A stretch of DNA of 61,231 nucleotides from a virus. Positions 31,375 to 39,381 of the stretch are shown piece by piece. The notes under the pieces were generated by a model, which saw only the letters and a program-made list of their open reading frames with translations, did no database searches and had not been told where the DNA came from. Both the position numbers and the translations under genes were made by a program. The stretch lies in IMG/VR virus record IMGVR_UViG_3300049222_000815, positions 1 through 61,231 of that record, one strand, 5' to 3'. Numbering within the stretch: position 1 is the stretch's first letter; the number at the start of each line of letters is the position of its first letter.

Positions 31375-32630
31375 GGAGAAGGAACTTCACCCTCTATAAT
31401 AGGCATCCAACCTTTAGATTTTGAGTGTGGCCAAACGAGCCAGGATTTAGGTATTTCAGAAGTCTGAAATTTTCTCCAGAATCTTACGAATTCGTCATTG
31501 GGATCAGAGTTTAGCAAATTAGATACTTCATTTTCATTTGCATCTAGGCGAATCATTTCTTCGCCCGAAGAATTTTTAAACGCCATAACCCAGACATCGT
31601 AATCTTTTTCTGTAAATGTTGGCTTGTGAATATCTATGCAATATTTGAACTCAGACACAAAACCTTTTTCGTATTCAGCTTTAGATTTAAAAGGTGTAGG
31701 TGGTTGCTTCCTGTCAAAAGCATGTTGGTGAACATTGCGATCTTTAAACCTAATCCCAGCATATTTTTCGTAATCTTTTAAAGATCTTATTTTGCCTAAA
31801 CCATATTTTTTAAAATTAGATCTCCTTAATCCATCCATACCTAAAAGTTTTCGATATCGTTGAAAACTTTTTTTATTTAAGTCATTCCACTTTGCGACAT
31901 CATCCCAATGCCTAGACTTGCCTTTGCGAGTGTAGTGATGCCATACCCAAGGTCGATGCAAGTGATAAAGATCATATCCCCATGTAAACGCCCTGACTGC
32001 GAGAGAGCTTTCTTCTCCATGGAAATATAAATTAGGGTCATATGGAACTTCTTCACAGAAAGATCCTAATGTAAAAATAAAATGACCACTTAAAAATCTT
32101 GCTTTTTCGGGACCAAACCGAGACCAGTTTTGTATACTTTCTGGAAAAATAAAAATAGGACCTTCTGGCATAAACCTATCAAGATAAGTCCTCCAGACAT
32201 CATTTAATCGATTTTCATTTTTTTCATCTGGATCATAAGATGGCAAATATGAAGATAATAGAGGTTTGGAACTACCTGATTTAATTAAATCTTTTAATGT
32301 TTTTTTTAATTTTGTGTCCCAACCTTTAACAAATCTATGATGAGAGTCTAACTGAAAATAATATTCTTCTTTATCGTAAAAAGATTGTATCTTACTTCGC
32401 GCTGAACAAACTCCTAAACTTTTTTTATAGGGAGTCTCTATAATGTTAAAGGTTTTTCTTTTTTTATATTTTGAAAGATCATCAAAACCATCTTCTTTTG
32501 AGTACTCTCTTGATATTCCAAATACTAAATTTCTTGGATTGTCTGCATTTTTAATGCAATTTTCAATAGTTGGAATGAGTTCTGGATCTCTGTAGCTGGC
32601 AATTGAAATAAATATTTTATTTTTCTTCAT
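31371..32630 (-). CDS. GlcNAc-transferase-like glycosyltransferase (PF11397 type), copy 2
   Basis: 419 aa. KIFISIASYRDPELIPTIEN, LVFGISREYSKEDGFDDL, YYFQLDSHHRFVKGWD, ARFLSGHFIFTLG and YFHGEESSLAVRAFTWGYDL mirror the downstream paralogue domain by domain. Overlaps recA by 14 bases upstream. The tandem pair would add two related sugars, perhaps GlcNAc-like, to one glycan or protein. Confidence 0.85.
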   Translation of the reverse strand: MKKNKIFISIASYRDPELIPTIENCIKNADNPRNLVFGISREYSKEDGFDDLSKYKKRKTFNIIETPYKKSLGVCSARSKIQSFYDKEEYYFQLDSHHRFVKGWDTKLKKTLKDLIKSGSSKPLLSSYLPSYDPDEKNENRLNDVWRTYLDRFMPEGPIFIFPESIQNWSRFGPEKARFLSGHFIFTLGSFCEEVPYDPNLYFHGEESSLAVRAFTWGYDLYHLHRPWVWHHYTRKGKSRHWDDVAKWNDLNKKSFQRYRKLLGMDGLRRSNFKKYGLGKIRSLKDYEKYAGIRFKDRNVHQHAFDRKQPPTPFKSKAEYEKGFVSEFKYCIDIHKPTFTEKDYDVWVMAFKNSSGEEMIRLDANENEVSNLLNSDPNDEFVRFWRKFQTSEIPKSWLVWPHSKSKGWMPIIEGEVPSP

Positions 32631-33714
32631 CTTCGAAAATCTTATTAATAATATTATAAAAATATTCTTTTAAATTTCCATTAGATTCTATAAGTGATAA
32701 TAATTTATGATCTCCTTGTATTTTGTCTGGACAATCTAGCCCCTCTGATTTTATTTCTTTAGCAAAATCTTCATCAAAAGATATCCAAGCCCCTTTCTTT
32801 TCTATGTAACCCCAAAGATAAAGCATATCGATAATTTCTTTTTCTATCCAAATTGAATTGCCATTAACTCTACCATATTTTATTGGGTAGCGTACTTGAG
32901 CTCCAGTTTTTTCATTAACACTTTTTCTGAATCTAATTTTGCAGTAATGACCTATGGGATTACCTTTATCTTCAATTCTAGAGGCTGAAGGATTTTCCCA
33001 CATAATGTCATTTGTGTAACGCTCTTCAAATTCTAATATAAAATTAGCATAATGTTTAATTGCATTTCCACCTGCCTGTTTAACTTTGGGTCCACCTCTG
33101 GCAGCATAGGGGTTTGATGCAACTTCTACTCTAACTTGAGATGTTAAAAGCATCATGTGACCCATTTTTGTAATTGGTAAAACCATCTTTTTTAGAAATA
33201 CCGAAGTAACTAGAGCTCCTCCTGCCACCTGTTCACTTTCACTAAACGGTTTATCAACATCATTAATTCGACATAATGCATCAACACTATCAATAATGAA
33301 CATGTATTTCTTCTTGTCTTCATTATTGAAAACCAAATCCCTAATGAATTCAAAAACCTTCTCGAAAATATTGCAATCTAAAACAAAAAATCTTTCAGGA
33401 TCAAGATTAACTCCTGTGCGTTTAAGCATCTCTTTACTAAGACGCCCTTCCGACTTAACTACAACAACCATTCCGTTGTCGCCAAAATGCTCTTGAAAGT
33501 TCTTTGCAACGGTTAATGCACAGCTAGTTTTTCCTCCTTCATTAACTCCTGTAAATCGATGAGCTCCAGAAGGTAAGCCACCGCCTAAAGCTAAATCTAA
33601 ATTAAGACTACCGCTTGATATTTTATAATCTTCTTCCTCAAAATTATTAAAATGATACTTTTGATTATCTTTGTTTAAAAGGAATTTATTTATTTGATCT
33701 AATGTTTTACTCAT
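32617..33714 (-). CDS. recA: RecA/UvsX-type recombinase
   Basis: 365 aa. Walker A GVNEGGKTS (~residues 56-64), KYMFIIDSVDAL (Walker B), VRVEVASNPYAARGGPKVKQAGG (read as VRVEVASNPYAA and RGGPKVKQAGG, an L2-loop-like DNA-binding region), and HYCKIRFRKS, all typical of RecA. ATP-dependent strand exchange for recombination-dependent replication and repair. Cotranscribed with a 110-aa partner upstream and, unusually, with eight glycan-related genes and a nuclease downstream. Confidence 0.9.
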   Translation of the reverse strand: MSKTLDQINKFLLNKDNQKYHFNNFEEEDYKISSGSLNLDLALGGGLPSGAHRFTGVNEGGKTSCALTVAKNFQEHFGDNGMVVVVKSEGRLSKEMLKRTGVNLDPERFFVLDCNIFEKVFEFIRDLVFNNEDKKKYMFIIDSVDALCRINDVDKPFSESEQVAGGALVTSVFLKKMVLPITKMGHMMLLTSQVRVEVASNPYAARGGPKVKQAGGNAIKHYANFILEFEERYTNDIMWENPSASRIEDKGNPIGHYCKIRFRKSVNEKTGAQVRYPIKYGRVNGNSIWIEKEIIDMLYLWGYIEKKGAWISFDEDFAKEIKSEGLDCPDKIQGDHKLLSLIESNGNLKEYFYNIINKIFEDEEK

Positions 33715-34043
33715 GATAAAAATTGTCTTATTGTTTTAGGTTTTTTGGTTATGATTTTATCTTCACCAACTTTGTTTGTCAATTTTATTTTAGATTTTGT
33801 TGGAATTTTGTAATTAAACTGTTTGTACTTAGTGTTTAATAAGGACATACCATATTCTGATTGAAAAAACACCAAAGAATCCCAATCATTATTAAAGTTG
33901 ACAGTTTGCCAAAACTTTTCGCTTGGGAATTTTTCCATTAATTTATTTAATATTTTATATTCCCTAGACCAGTAGGGCCCTTTGATTACTTTCGGCGGTG
34001 TAATTAAGTTTAATAAAATTTCTTTTTTATTTAGTTTTGACAC
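33711..34043 (-). CDS. Hypothetical protein upstream of recA, 110 aa
   Basis: GTG start (MSKLNKKEILLNLITPP) six bases from the -10, so probably leaderless. Central KVIKGPYWSREYKILNKLMEKF and WQTVNFNNDWDSLVFFQSEYGMS, basic C-terminus. Four-base overlap with recA implies a functional link, perhaps a recombination accessory protein. No family recognised. Confidence 0.55.
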   Translation of the reverse strand: MSKLNKKEILLNLITPPKVIKGPYWSREYKILNKLMEKFPSEKFWQTVNFNNDWDSLVFFQSEYGMSLLNTKYKQFNYKIPTKSKIKLTNKVGEDKIITKKPKTIRQFLS

Positions 34044-34049
34044 CAGAGT

Positions 34050-34078
34050 ATCATAACATATGAATCAAATAAAGTCAA
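34050..34078 (-). promoter_or_regulatory. Class I (sigma-70) promoter of the recA-glycan operon
   Basis: TTGACT (34073-34078), 17-base spacer, TATGAT (34050-34055), extended -10 TGT. Only six bases from the -10 to the GTG, the shortest spacing in this class apart from the overlapping one at 8451. Confidence 0.8.
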
Positions 34079-34083
34079 GAGAA

Positions 34084-35469
34084 TTATCGATTCATTAAAG
34101 CTCTCCATCCACAAGCTTGATTTTCGTCTTTTGTAGCTCCCAAAGTATGTGTTTTATAGGTACCGCCACAACCACAATCTTCAAAAATATCTACTTTTGC
34201 TCCATAGGCATTTTCACAACCCATTCCAGTATCTGTTAGGCGCCAATGCTTTGTTATATTAAAACTATTTCCATTTTTACAACTATCCAAACAATCTTGC
34301 TCTGCCTCAGGGAGATTAAATAAATCAAAGCAGTCTGAAGGATAGTTTGCAACAACTAAGTCACCACTTCCACGAGTTTCAAGCTGATCGGTCTGATGGT
34401 TAAGGTGCTCAAGGATGTCTAGACCTAAGTTATAGGGTGAATTAATGTCTCTACCAGGAATTATCGTTGGCTCACAATCTAGGTAATCTGGACATGGAGA
34501 TGATAGCCAATTATAAAATGAATGATCCATATTATATGCCCAACATCCGCTACTTAAATAGTCAAAGGCATAACAACTTTCGCCTGTACATGTTATTGTA
34601 TTTCCAGACATCGTTAAATCTGTTAGATCTATGGATAAAGTATTTATAAGCCAACTTTTAAGATAATCCATAACCATAGATTCTACTGGACGATTACACC
34701 CACTGCCCGTAGAGCCTGTATTTGAACAGCTACCTTTAAATTTCCAACCTGTATATTTTAATGTCTTACTACTTTGATATATTTCTACATTTAAACAATA
34801 GTAAACTCTCGCTTTCTCTGGAGTAGCAAAATGAGTAACGCATTTATTTAATCTTTCAGTTTCATAAACACGCCATTTCAAGGCTTTTTCATCGCAGCGA
34901 TCACATTCTTTGATGCTGGTCATATCTTTGTCATTTCTTAAACAAGGCTGTTCAGCATTGTCGGTAAAGTCATCAACTTCCAAAAATTTATCCCAATTGG
35001 GAAATGTAATACCTCCAGCTCCAGGCATATTGCTTTTCATGACTATATTAACCCCATCAGATACTCCAGCGAAATCTGTAATAGATTTCGTTGAAGGTGG
35101 ACCCAATGTAATTGAACCATCTTTATGGTAAATGTTTTTAGGATTTTCTGCTGAACCTATTTTCCAATCAGGAATAGTAAATGGCATATTAAAATAAATA
35201 CCATCTACACCATAACTAGATTTTGATCCAACTGATAGACTAGGAATAGATAGTGAACCGTTATTAATGTCATGATGATATAGTAAATCGTTTTTATTTA
35301 CATCTTCAAGAGGACTATCTTTAGCAAATAAAACATGGTCAATGTTAGGCATTTTGTTAATATCAAAGCAGGGCAATTTTTCAATTACGACAGACTGGTT
35401 ATCTTTAACTAAGTAATACTTTTTAGCATTCCCAGCATATTCCGATAAATTTGTAAGACCATGATTCAT
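34084..35469 (-). CDS. Cys-rich putative virion or tail-fibre protein, 461 aa
   Basis: Beta-rich with many Gly/Asn turns: GVDGIYFNMPFTIPDWKIG, GSITLGPPSTKSITDFAG. About 30 cysteines, including GCWAYNMDHSFYNW, SSPCPDYLDCEP and CGCGGTYKTH. Likely a receptor-binding or adhesin-type virion protein stabilised by disulphides or metals, which is unusual for proteins folded in the cytoplasm. Last of five genes (37101 down) in a class II unit. Confidence 0.5.
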   Translation of the reverse strand: MNHGLTNLSEYAGNAKKYYLVKDNQSVVIEKLPCFDINKMPNIDHVLFAKDSPLEDVNKNDLLYHHDINNGSLSIPSLSVGSKSSYGVDGIYFNMPFTIPDWKIGSAENPKNIYHKDGSITLGPPSTKSITDFAGVSDGVNIVMKSNMPGAGGITFPNWDKFLEVDDFTDNAEQPCLRNDKDMTSIKECDRCDEKALKWRVYETERLNKCVTHFATPEKARVYYCLNVEIYQSSKTLKYTGWKFKGSCSNTGSTGSGCNRPVESMVMDYLKSWLINTLSIDLTDLTMSGNTITCTGESCYAFDYLSSGCWAYNMDHSFYNWLSSPCPDYLDCEPTIIPGRDINSPYNLGLDILEHLNHQTDQLETRGSGDLVVANYPSDCFDLFNLPEAEQDCLDSCKNGNSFNITKHWRLTDTGMGCENAYGAKVDIFEDCGCGGTYKTHTLGATKDENQACGWRALMNR

Positions 35470-35471
35470 GT

Positions 35472-36335
35472 TTATGATATAGGGATAGGAAAAGCAGGAG
35501 TGCTATTAGGATTAGGAACGGGAGGAAGGTTTGATGATGTTGGTAGTGGATCTTGCCTTTCTATTAGATGGGCAAATTGAGAGATGTGGTGACTATTAGA
35601 TAATGAGCAAATTTTTGCTACGCATGTAAAGCTTTCATCAGAATAAGCGATGTCTTTAAAAAAAGCCTGAGAATTAGTTGGAGTATTTTCGTACCGTTTA
35701 AAATCAGAAGTGCAGGGGTAAATGTTTAGGGTTCTCCTGTTTAAGCCAGGCCAGACCTGTACTTCGTGTGCAGTGATTAAAATACTCATATCTTTGCCTT
35801 GATGAAAGTATGCGGTATTTCCTTCTATCTGCTGAAATGAGCCTTCTAGTTTAACAAAATTGGGATTAGGAGAAACAATTTCTAGAGCTTTTACATTCGC
35901 ATTACAAAGAGGAGAGCAATTTTCTGGACCACCTGTTTTTCCTATTGTTATATATGTGTTTTCATCAATAGAGGCGGTTGTATCTGCATTGACTCCAAAA
36001 CATTCTTCCTTAACATCTTCATCTAGTGAATTGTCTACTTCAGGATATTTGCTTACATATGGAAATGTGCCGTTTGGGCCAATTGATCCATGTTTCCCCA
36101 TGAAGGGTCGTTTTTTTTCGCAACAAGAAGACGCTCCATAATTCTCAAGAGCCAAATCTTCAGAACCATTATCACCAACAGCATAATGCTGTTTATCTCC
36201 TTTTACTAGCTCTTCGGAGGGTATTGTTGGACAGTCAGTTAATGTATCTGAAGCTTGACTGAATGCAGAAGAATTCACTGGAGGGCTATACCTTGCTAGA
36301 CCCCCATCGCTGTATAATAAATCTATTAAATCCAT
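35472..36335 (-). CDS. Putative virion protein, 287 aa
   Basis: Pro/Ser/Asn-rich ends (PPVPNPNSTPAFPIPIS) and a beta-rich centre (ENTYITIGKTGGPENC, FQQIEGNTAYFHQGKDMSIL). Cysteines are frequent, as in the adjacent downstream gene. No enzyme motif. Two-base spacing to both neighbours. Probably a tail-fibre or decoration component by context. Confidence 0.45.
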   Translation of the reverse strand: MDLIDLLYSDGGLARYSPPVNSSAFSQASDTLTDCPTIPSEELVKGDKQHYAVGDNGSEDLALENYGASSCCEKKRPFMGKHGSIGPNGTFPYVSKYPEVDNSLDEDVKEECFGVNADTTASIDENTYITIGKTGGPENCSPLCNANVKALEIVSPNPNFVKLEGSFQQIEGNTAYFHQGKDMSILITAHEVQVWPGLNRRTLNIYPCTSDFKRYENTPTNSQAFFKDIAYSDESFTCVAKICSLSNSHHISQFAHLIERQDPLPTSSNLPPVPNPNSTPAFPIPIS

Positions 36336-36337
36336 AA

Positions 36338-36928
36338 TTAAGCTGCATCAGGGCAGTGGTTTAATGTAATATCTGGCAATTCATCAGATGTTGGTTTATG
36401 ACCATTCAACTCCCAATTGCTAGAATTACCAAAAACTGTCACTGGTATTTTAGATATAATTGTATCACCCTGAATAGAAACTACTGGATCTCCATCTTCG
36501 CCTACAATTACGCTGTGAACTGGAGCAGACCAAGAACCCTGTATATCTATGCCGTTTCTAGGTTTAGAAACACCAATACCAAGCTTATCAAAACAAAGTT
36601 CTCCGCCGATATTTTTATCAAAAAAATTTAAAGAAGACATAGAATAAAATGTCCCTTCTTCTTGATTATATTCTAATCCGAACTTTTCGCTATTTTTACC
36701 TTCATGGTTGACTGTTATATATTTTTTATCTTTAAATTTTGTTTTTTTTGGTGATAATAAATCTTTAGTAAAAGCATTGTCGTTATCAGTTTCACTGAAA
36801 ACTAAAAGCTCAAAACCTTTTTCAAGATAATCGGAAATTTCTCTATTATACTGCTTATCGTTAAGAAATTTAATTTCATCAATTTTAATAGAATTTAAAT
36901 ATTCAGGAATGCTTAATATTTTTTTCAC
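36338..36928 (-). CDS. Putative virion protein, 196 aa
   Basis: GTG start (MKKILSIPEYLNSIKI). Central beta-strand-rich segment with GSWSAPVHSVIVGEDGDP, VVSIQGDTIISKIPVTVFG typical of fibre-type folds. No motifs. Start codon follows the stop of the small 36937-37092 gene by eight bases. Confidence 0.45.
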   Translation of the reverse strand: MKKILSIPEYLNSIKIDEIKFLNDKQYNREISDYLEKGFELLVFSETDNDNAFTKDLLSPKKTKFKDKKYITVNHEGKNSEKFGLEYNQEEGTFYSMSSLNFFDKNIGGELCFDKLGIGVSKPRNGIDIQGSWSAPVHSVIVGEDGDPVVSIQGDTIISKIPVTVFGNSSNWELNGHKPTSDELPDITLNHCPDAA

Positions 36929-36936
36929 TACTTTTT

Positions 36937-37092
36937 CTATGTTTGCTTTATCACTGTTTGAGTTATTACTCCACCTTTTAACATTGGTAAGGAGTTTGAT
37001 GTTTGAGCTTGCTTGTCCGCATTAGCAATTTTTGAAATGGTGAAGCCGTTAGGGTTAACGTGTGGCTCGGTATTTTGTATTACTTCTGACAT
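36937..37092 (-). CDS. Small protein in the virion operon, 51 aa
   Basis: ATG at 37090-37092, stop TAG at 36937-36939: MSEVIQNTEPHVNPNGF, then TISKIANADKQAQ and LKGGVITQTVIKQT. Class II box eight bases upstream; it is thus the first gene of the virion unit. Short Thr/Asn/Gln-rich sequence without domains. The clean fit between promoter-like box and next gene supports reality. Confidence 0.55.
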   Translation of the reverse strand: MSEVIQNTEPHVNPNGFTISKIANADKQAQTSNSLPMLKGGVITQTVIKQT

Positions 37093-37100
37093 GATGTTAT

Positions 37101-37109
37101 ATATTACAC
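37101..37109 (-). promoter_or_regulatory. Class II promoter-like box (GTGTAATAT)
   Basis: GTGTAATAT eight bases before the ATG at 37092, in the 18-base gap after the tail-protein stop. Would drive the four genes down to 34084. Confidence 0.5.
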
Positions 37110-37110
37110 A

Positions 37111-38235
37111 TTAACTTAATATTTGTATGGTAGTGCTACTATTTAAATTTGTCAATGTGTCATTGATAGTTAAATAGGTTATTGGATTATGGCTAAACGA
37201 ATCATATAAATGCCATTTGTTATTATATAGCTTAATATACGCAGCACTCTGGCTCCAAGGAGAAGGTAGTAATGAGTCTTTTACGAAAGCTTGTGCGCCG
37301 TGACTCCAGCTGTATGCACCAAGATAATCATTAGTATCATTAAGGTCATGGGTAGTAGCTAAGAAATAAGGGTTTTGAAAAGAGGTGTAATTGCCAGCAA
37401 TATCTAAAATAGGTGTACTACTTAAATCACTAAAGAGAGTCCAATTGTTGTTAACCCATTTAATGTAATAACCATTACTAGAATTAAATTGATCATTAGC
37501 AAAATGAGTATATGTAGTATTATAATCTTCTGTTGTAGCTATCCTTGATAGGCTTCCATCTGGATTTGTTACTGAATTATATGTAACTAATGAGAATCTA
37601 GTATGAAACCGAATTGGTAAAAAAGGACTGAAAGATATTGAAGAAACATTAATTTGCAATGCTGGTGGAACATAAAGATTTGAAGACAATGTTGAGGTTG
37701 GAGTAATTGTTATGCTTGGAGTATTTGTGACAGTTGGCGTTACTGTTGGAGTATTTGTAATAGTTGGTGTTACTGTTGGAGTATTTGTAATAGTTGGTGT
37801 TACTGTTGGGGTTATACTTATTGTTGGAGTCACACTTTGACTGGGAAATACAAGAGGTATTGGATCGGGGGCTGGGGCTGCTGGGGGACTAGATGACGGA
37901 GTTGTTGTGGGAGTTATTGTTGAACTAGGTGTAATTGTTGGAGTGACGCTAGGACATGGAAACATTAAACCTTCAGTAATGGCATCAATAGATTCAAGAG
38001 ATCTAACATCATCATAAACTATAGCTTTATAGTTATATCTAACATTGCAATAATTAACTTGATCGAATCCGCTTACTGCAACGGGGTCACCTTGTACGTC
38101 TGCTGAAATGGTGTCTATTAGGTTGTAATCTCCACTCTCCGAACCAGAAACTTCTTGCCTGTAAATTTCATACTTTACAGCAAGATTAGGGTGTGTATTT
38201 TTATGTAAAAAGCTGTAATATATTTTATAAGACAT
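37111..38235 (-). CDS. Putative tail-fibre protein with Thr-Pro repeats
   Basis: 374 aa. N-terminal domain (residues ~1-90) is a fibronectin-III-like beta region (YEIYRQEVSGSESGDYNL, YNYKAIVYDD). A ~90-residue linker of TPTIT/TPTVT/NTPS repeats follows (residues ~95-185), encoded in part by three tandem 30-bp units. The C-terminal ~190 residues contain repeated YIKWVNNNWTLFSD-like and YIKLYNNKWHLYDS-like strands, likely a sugar- or surface-binding head. The linker probably acts as a flexible stalk and is prone to length change. Confidence 0.6.
   Translation of the reverse strand: MSYKIYYSFLHKNTHPNLAVKYEIYRQEVSGSESGDYNLIDTISADVQGDPVAVSGFDQVNYCNVRYNYKAIVYDDVRSLESIDAITEGLMFPCPSVTPTITPSSTITPTTTPSSSPPAAPAPDPIPLVFPSQSVTPTISITPTVTPTITNTPTVTPTITNTPTVTPTVTNTPSITITPTSTLSSNLYVPPALQINVSSISFSPFLPIRFHTRFSLVTYNSVTNPDGSLSRIATTEDYNTTYTHFANDQFNSSNGYYIKWVNNNWTLFSDLSSTPILDIAGNYTSFQNPYFLATTHDLNDTNDYLGAYSWSHGAQAFVKDSLLPSPWSQSAAYIKLYNNKWHLYDSFSHNPITYLTINDTLTNLNSSTTIQILS
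37711..37800. repeat. Three tandem 30-bp repeats
   Basis: 37741-37770 and 37771-37800 are identical 30-mers beginning TACTGTTGGAG; 37711-37740 is a diverged copy (21 of 30 or better by eye). They encode Thr/Pro-rich decamers in the tail-protein stalk, and are in-frame, so copy changes alter stalk length without frameshift. Confidence 0.85.
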
Positions 38236-38241
38236 AATGTT

Positions 38242-38277
38242 TTAGCAATCAATCTATGGTTGCTAATATATTACACT
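38242..38277 (-). promoter_or_regulatory. Class II box and leader hairpin before the tail-fibre gene
   Basis: AGTGTAATAT (38268-38277) is followed by a perfect dyad TTAGCAA-N11-TTGCTAA (38242-38266) in the 32-base leader before the ATG at 38235. The hairpin might control translation or be an operator. Confidence 0.45.
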
Positions 38278-38296
38278 TTTTTTAAAGATAATTTAA

Positions 38297-39310
38297 TTAA
38301 AAATCATCATCCAGGGAGCCGCTTTGTTGGTATTCTCTGACTCTTCTTTCAAAGAAATTACCCATAGCTTGAACATCAACCACCTCGCCCAACCAAGGAA
38401 AAGGATTTTTATCACTAGGAAATCTGTAGTCCAAACCAATAGCTTCAAGCCTCCTATTACCAATATAATGCATGTAATCAACAAACATTTCAGCATTTAA
38501 ACCCAATATTCCCGTAGGAAGTACATCATGAGCATATTCAATTTCAAGTTCTACTGCTTTTTTGATATGTTCTACGAATTCATTTTGTATGGACTTAGTC
38601 CAAATACTTGGATTTTGCTCAATTAAAGTATTAATTAGGTATGTGCCGAATGCAATATGGGAGCTTTCGTCCCTTAATGTATACTTAATTTGATCAGATA
38701 TTCCTTGTAATTTATTCTGTCTACCTAGAGCGAGAAGCATTGCGAATCCGCTGAAGAAAAATGTACCTTCACATACAATCCAATATGTCAAAAAGTTTCT
38801 CAATATCTCTTGTTTGCCCTCTTTATTGTGAGGGTTGAAATCTTGCCTACTAATATCGTTGGTTATACTCATTAAGAAATCATCTTTAGCTTTAATGCTA
38901 GGAATGTTTTCATATGCAGCAAAAACTTCTTCAATATCCAAATCCAAACTGTCACATATATAAACTACTGTAAGATTGTGAAGGCTTTCTTCAAAGGCTT
39001 GACGCAAAATATATTGACGGCATTCAGCATCTGTAATATACTTAAAAGCACTAAGCAAAAGATTGTTGCCGACCAAAGACTCACTGCCAGCAAAAAATCC
39101 CAAGCAACGCTTGACAAGTAGCTTTTCATCTTCTGTAATTTCATTATTTTTCCATTGTTTTATGTCGTTTTGCATGCTAATTTCTGTAGGCATCCAATTG
39201 TTGGCACAGCTCTTGAGAAATAAATCCCATGCATATTTATGTTTGTGGGGTAAAATTCTATTTACTCCAGCGATATTTTTTGTTAAAAGTTCTCCAGTTT
39301 TGTTGTCCAT
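38297..39310 (-). CDS. nrdB: Ribonucleotide reductase small subunit, class Ic-like
   Basis: 337 aa. Metal ligands in order: Glu77 (FFAGSES, where class Ia has Asp), Glu108 and His111 (AFEESLHN), Glu181 (CEGTFFF), Glu215 and His218 (RDESSHIAFG). The radical-tyrosine position, four residues after His111, is Val115. Glu at the first ligand and a non-Tyr radical site are hallmarks of subclass Ic (Mn/Fe cofactor). Partner NrdA is encoded 8 kb away. Strong class I promoter; 42-base leader. Confidence 0.9.
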   Translation of the reverse strand: MDNKTGELLTKNIAGVNRILPHKHKYAWDLFLKSCANNWMPTEISMQNDIKQWKNNEITEDEKLLVKRCLGFFAGSESLVGNNLLLSAFKYITDAECRQYILRQAFEESLHNLTVVYICDSLDLDIEEVFAAYENIPSIKAKDDFLMSITNDISRQDFNPHNKEGKQEILRNFLTYWIVCEGTFFFSGFAMLLALGRQNKLQGISDQIKYTLRDESSHIAFGTYLINTLIEQNPSIWTKSIQNEFVEHIKKAVELEIEYAHDVLPTGILGLNAEMFVDYMHYIGNRRLEAIGLDYRFPSDKNPFPWLGEVVDVQAMGNFFERRVREYQQSGSLDDDF

Positions 39311-39352
39311 ATTAGTATTGTATAACGAAATGTATTAGATATAAGATCAATT

Positions 39353-39381
39353 ATCTTAGCACACAAAATAAATTATGTCAA
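39353..39381 (-). promoter_or_regulatory. Class I (sigma-70) promoter of nrdB
   Basis: TTGACA (39376-39381), 17-base spacer, TAAGAT (39353-39358), extended -10 TGC. The TGA stop of the upstream glycosyltransferase is inside the -35. A dyad TAAGAT-N5-ATCTTA (39342-39358) includes the -10. Confidence 0.8.

Noticed and set aside
37675-37960. Thr/Pro-coding repeats as a CRISPR array
   Set aside because: Units are contiguous, in-frame and have no spacers; no cas genes nearby (the Cas4-like nuclease at 21.4 kb belongs to a replication operon).
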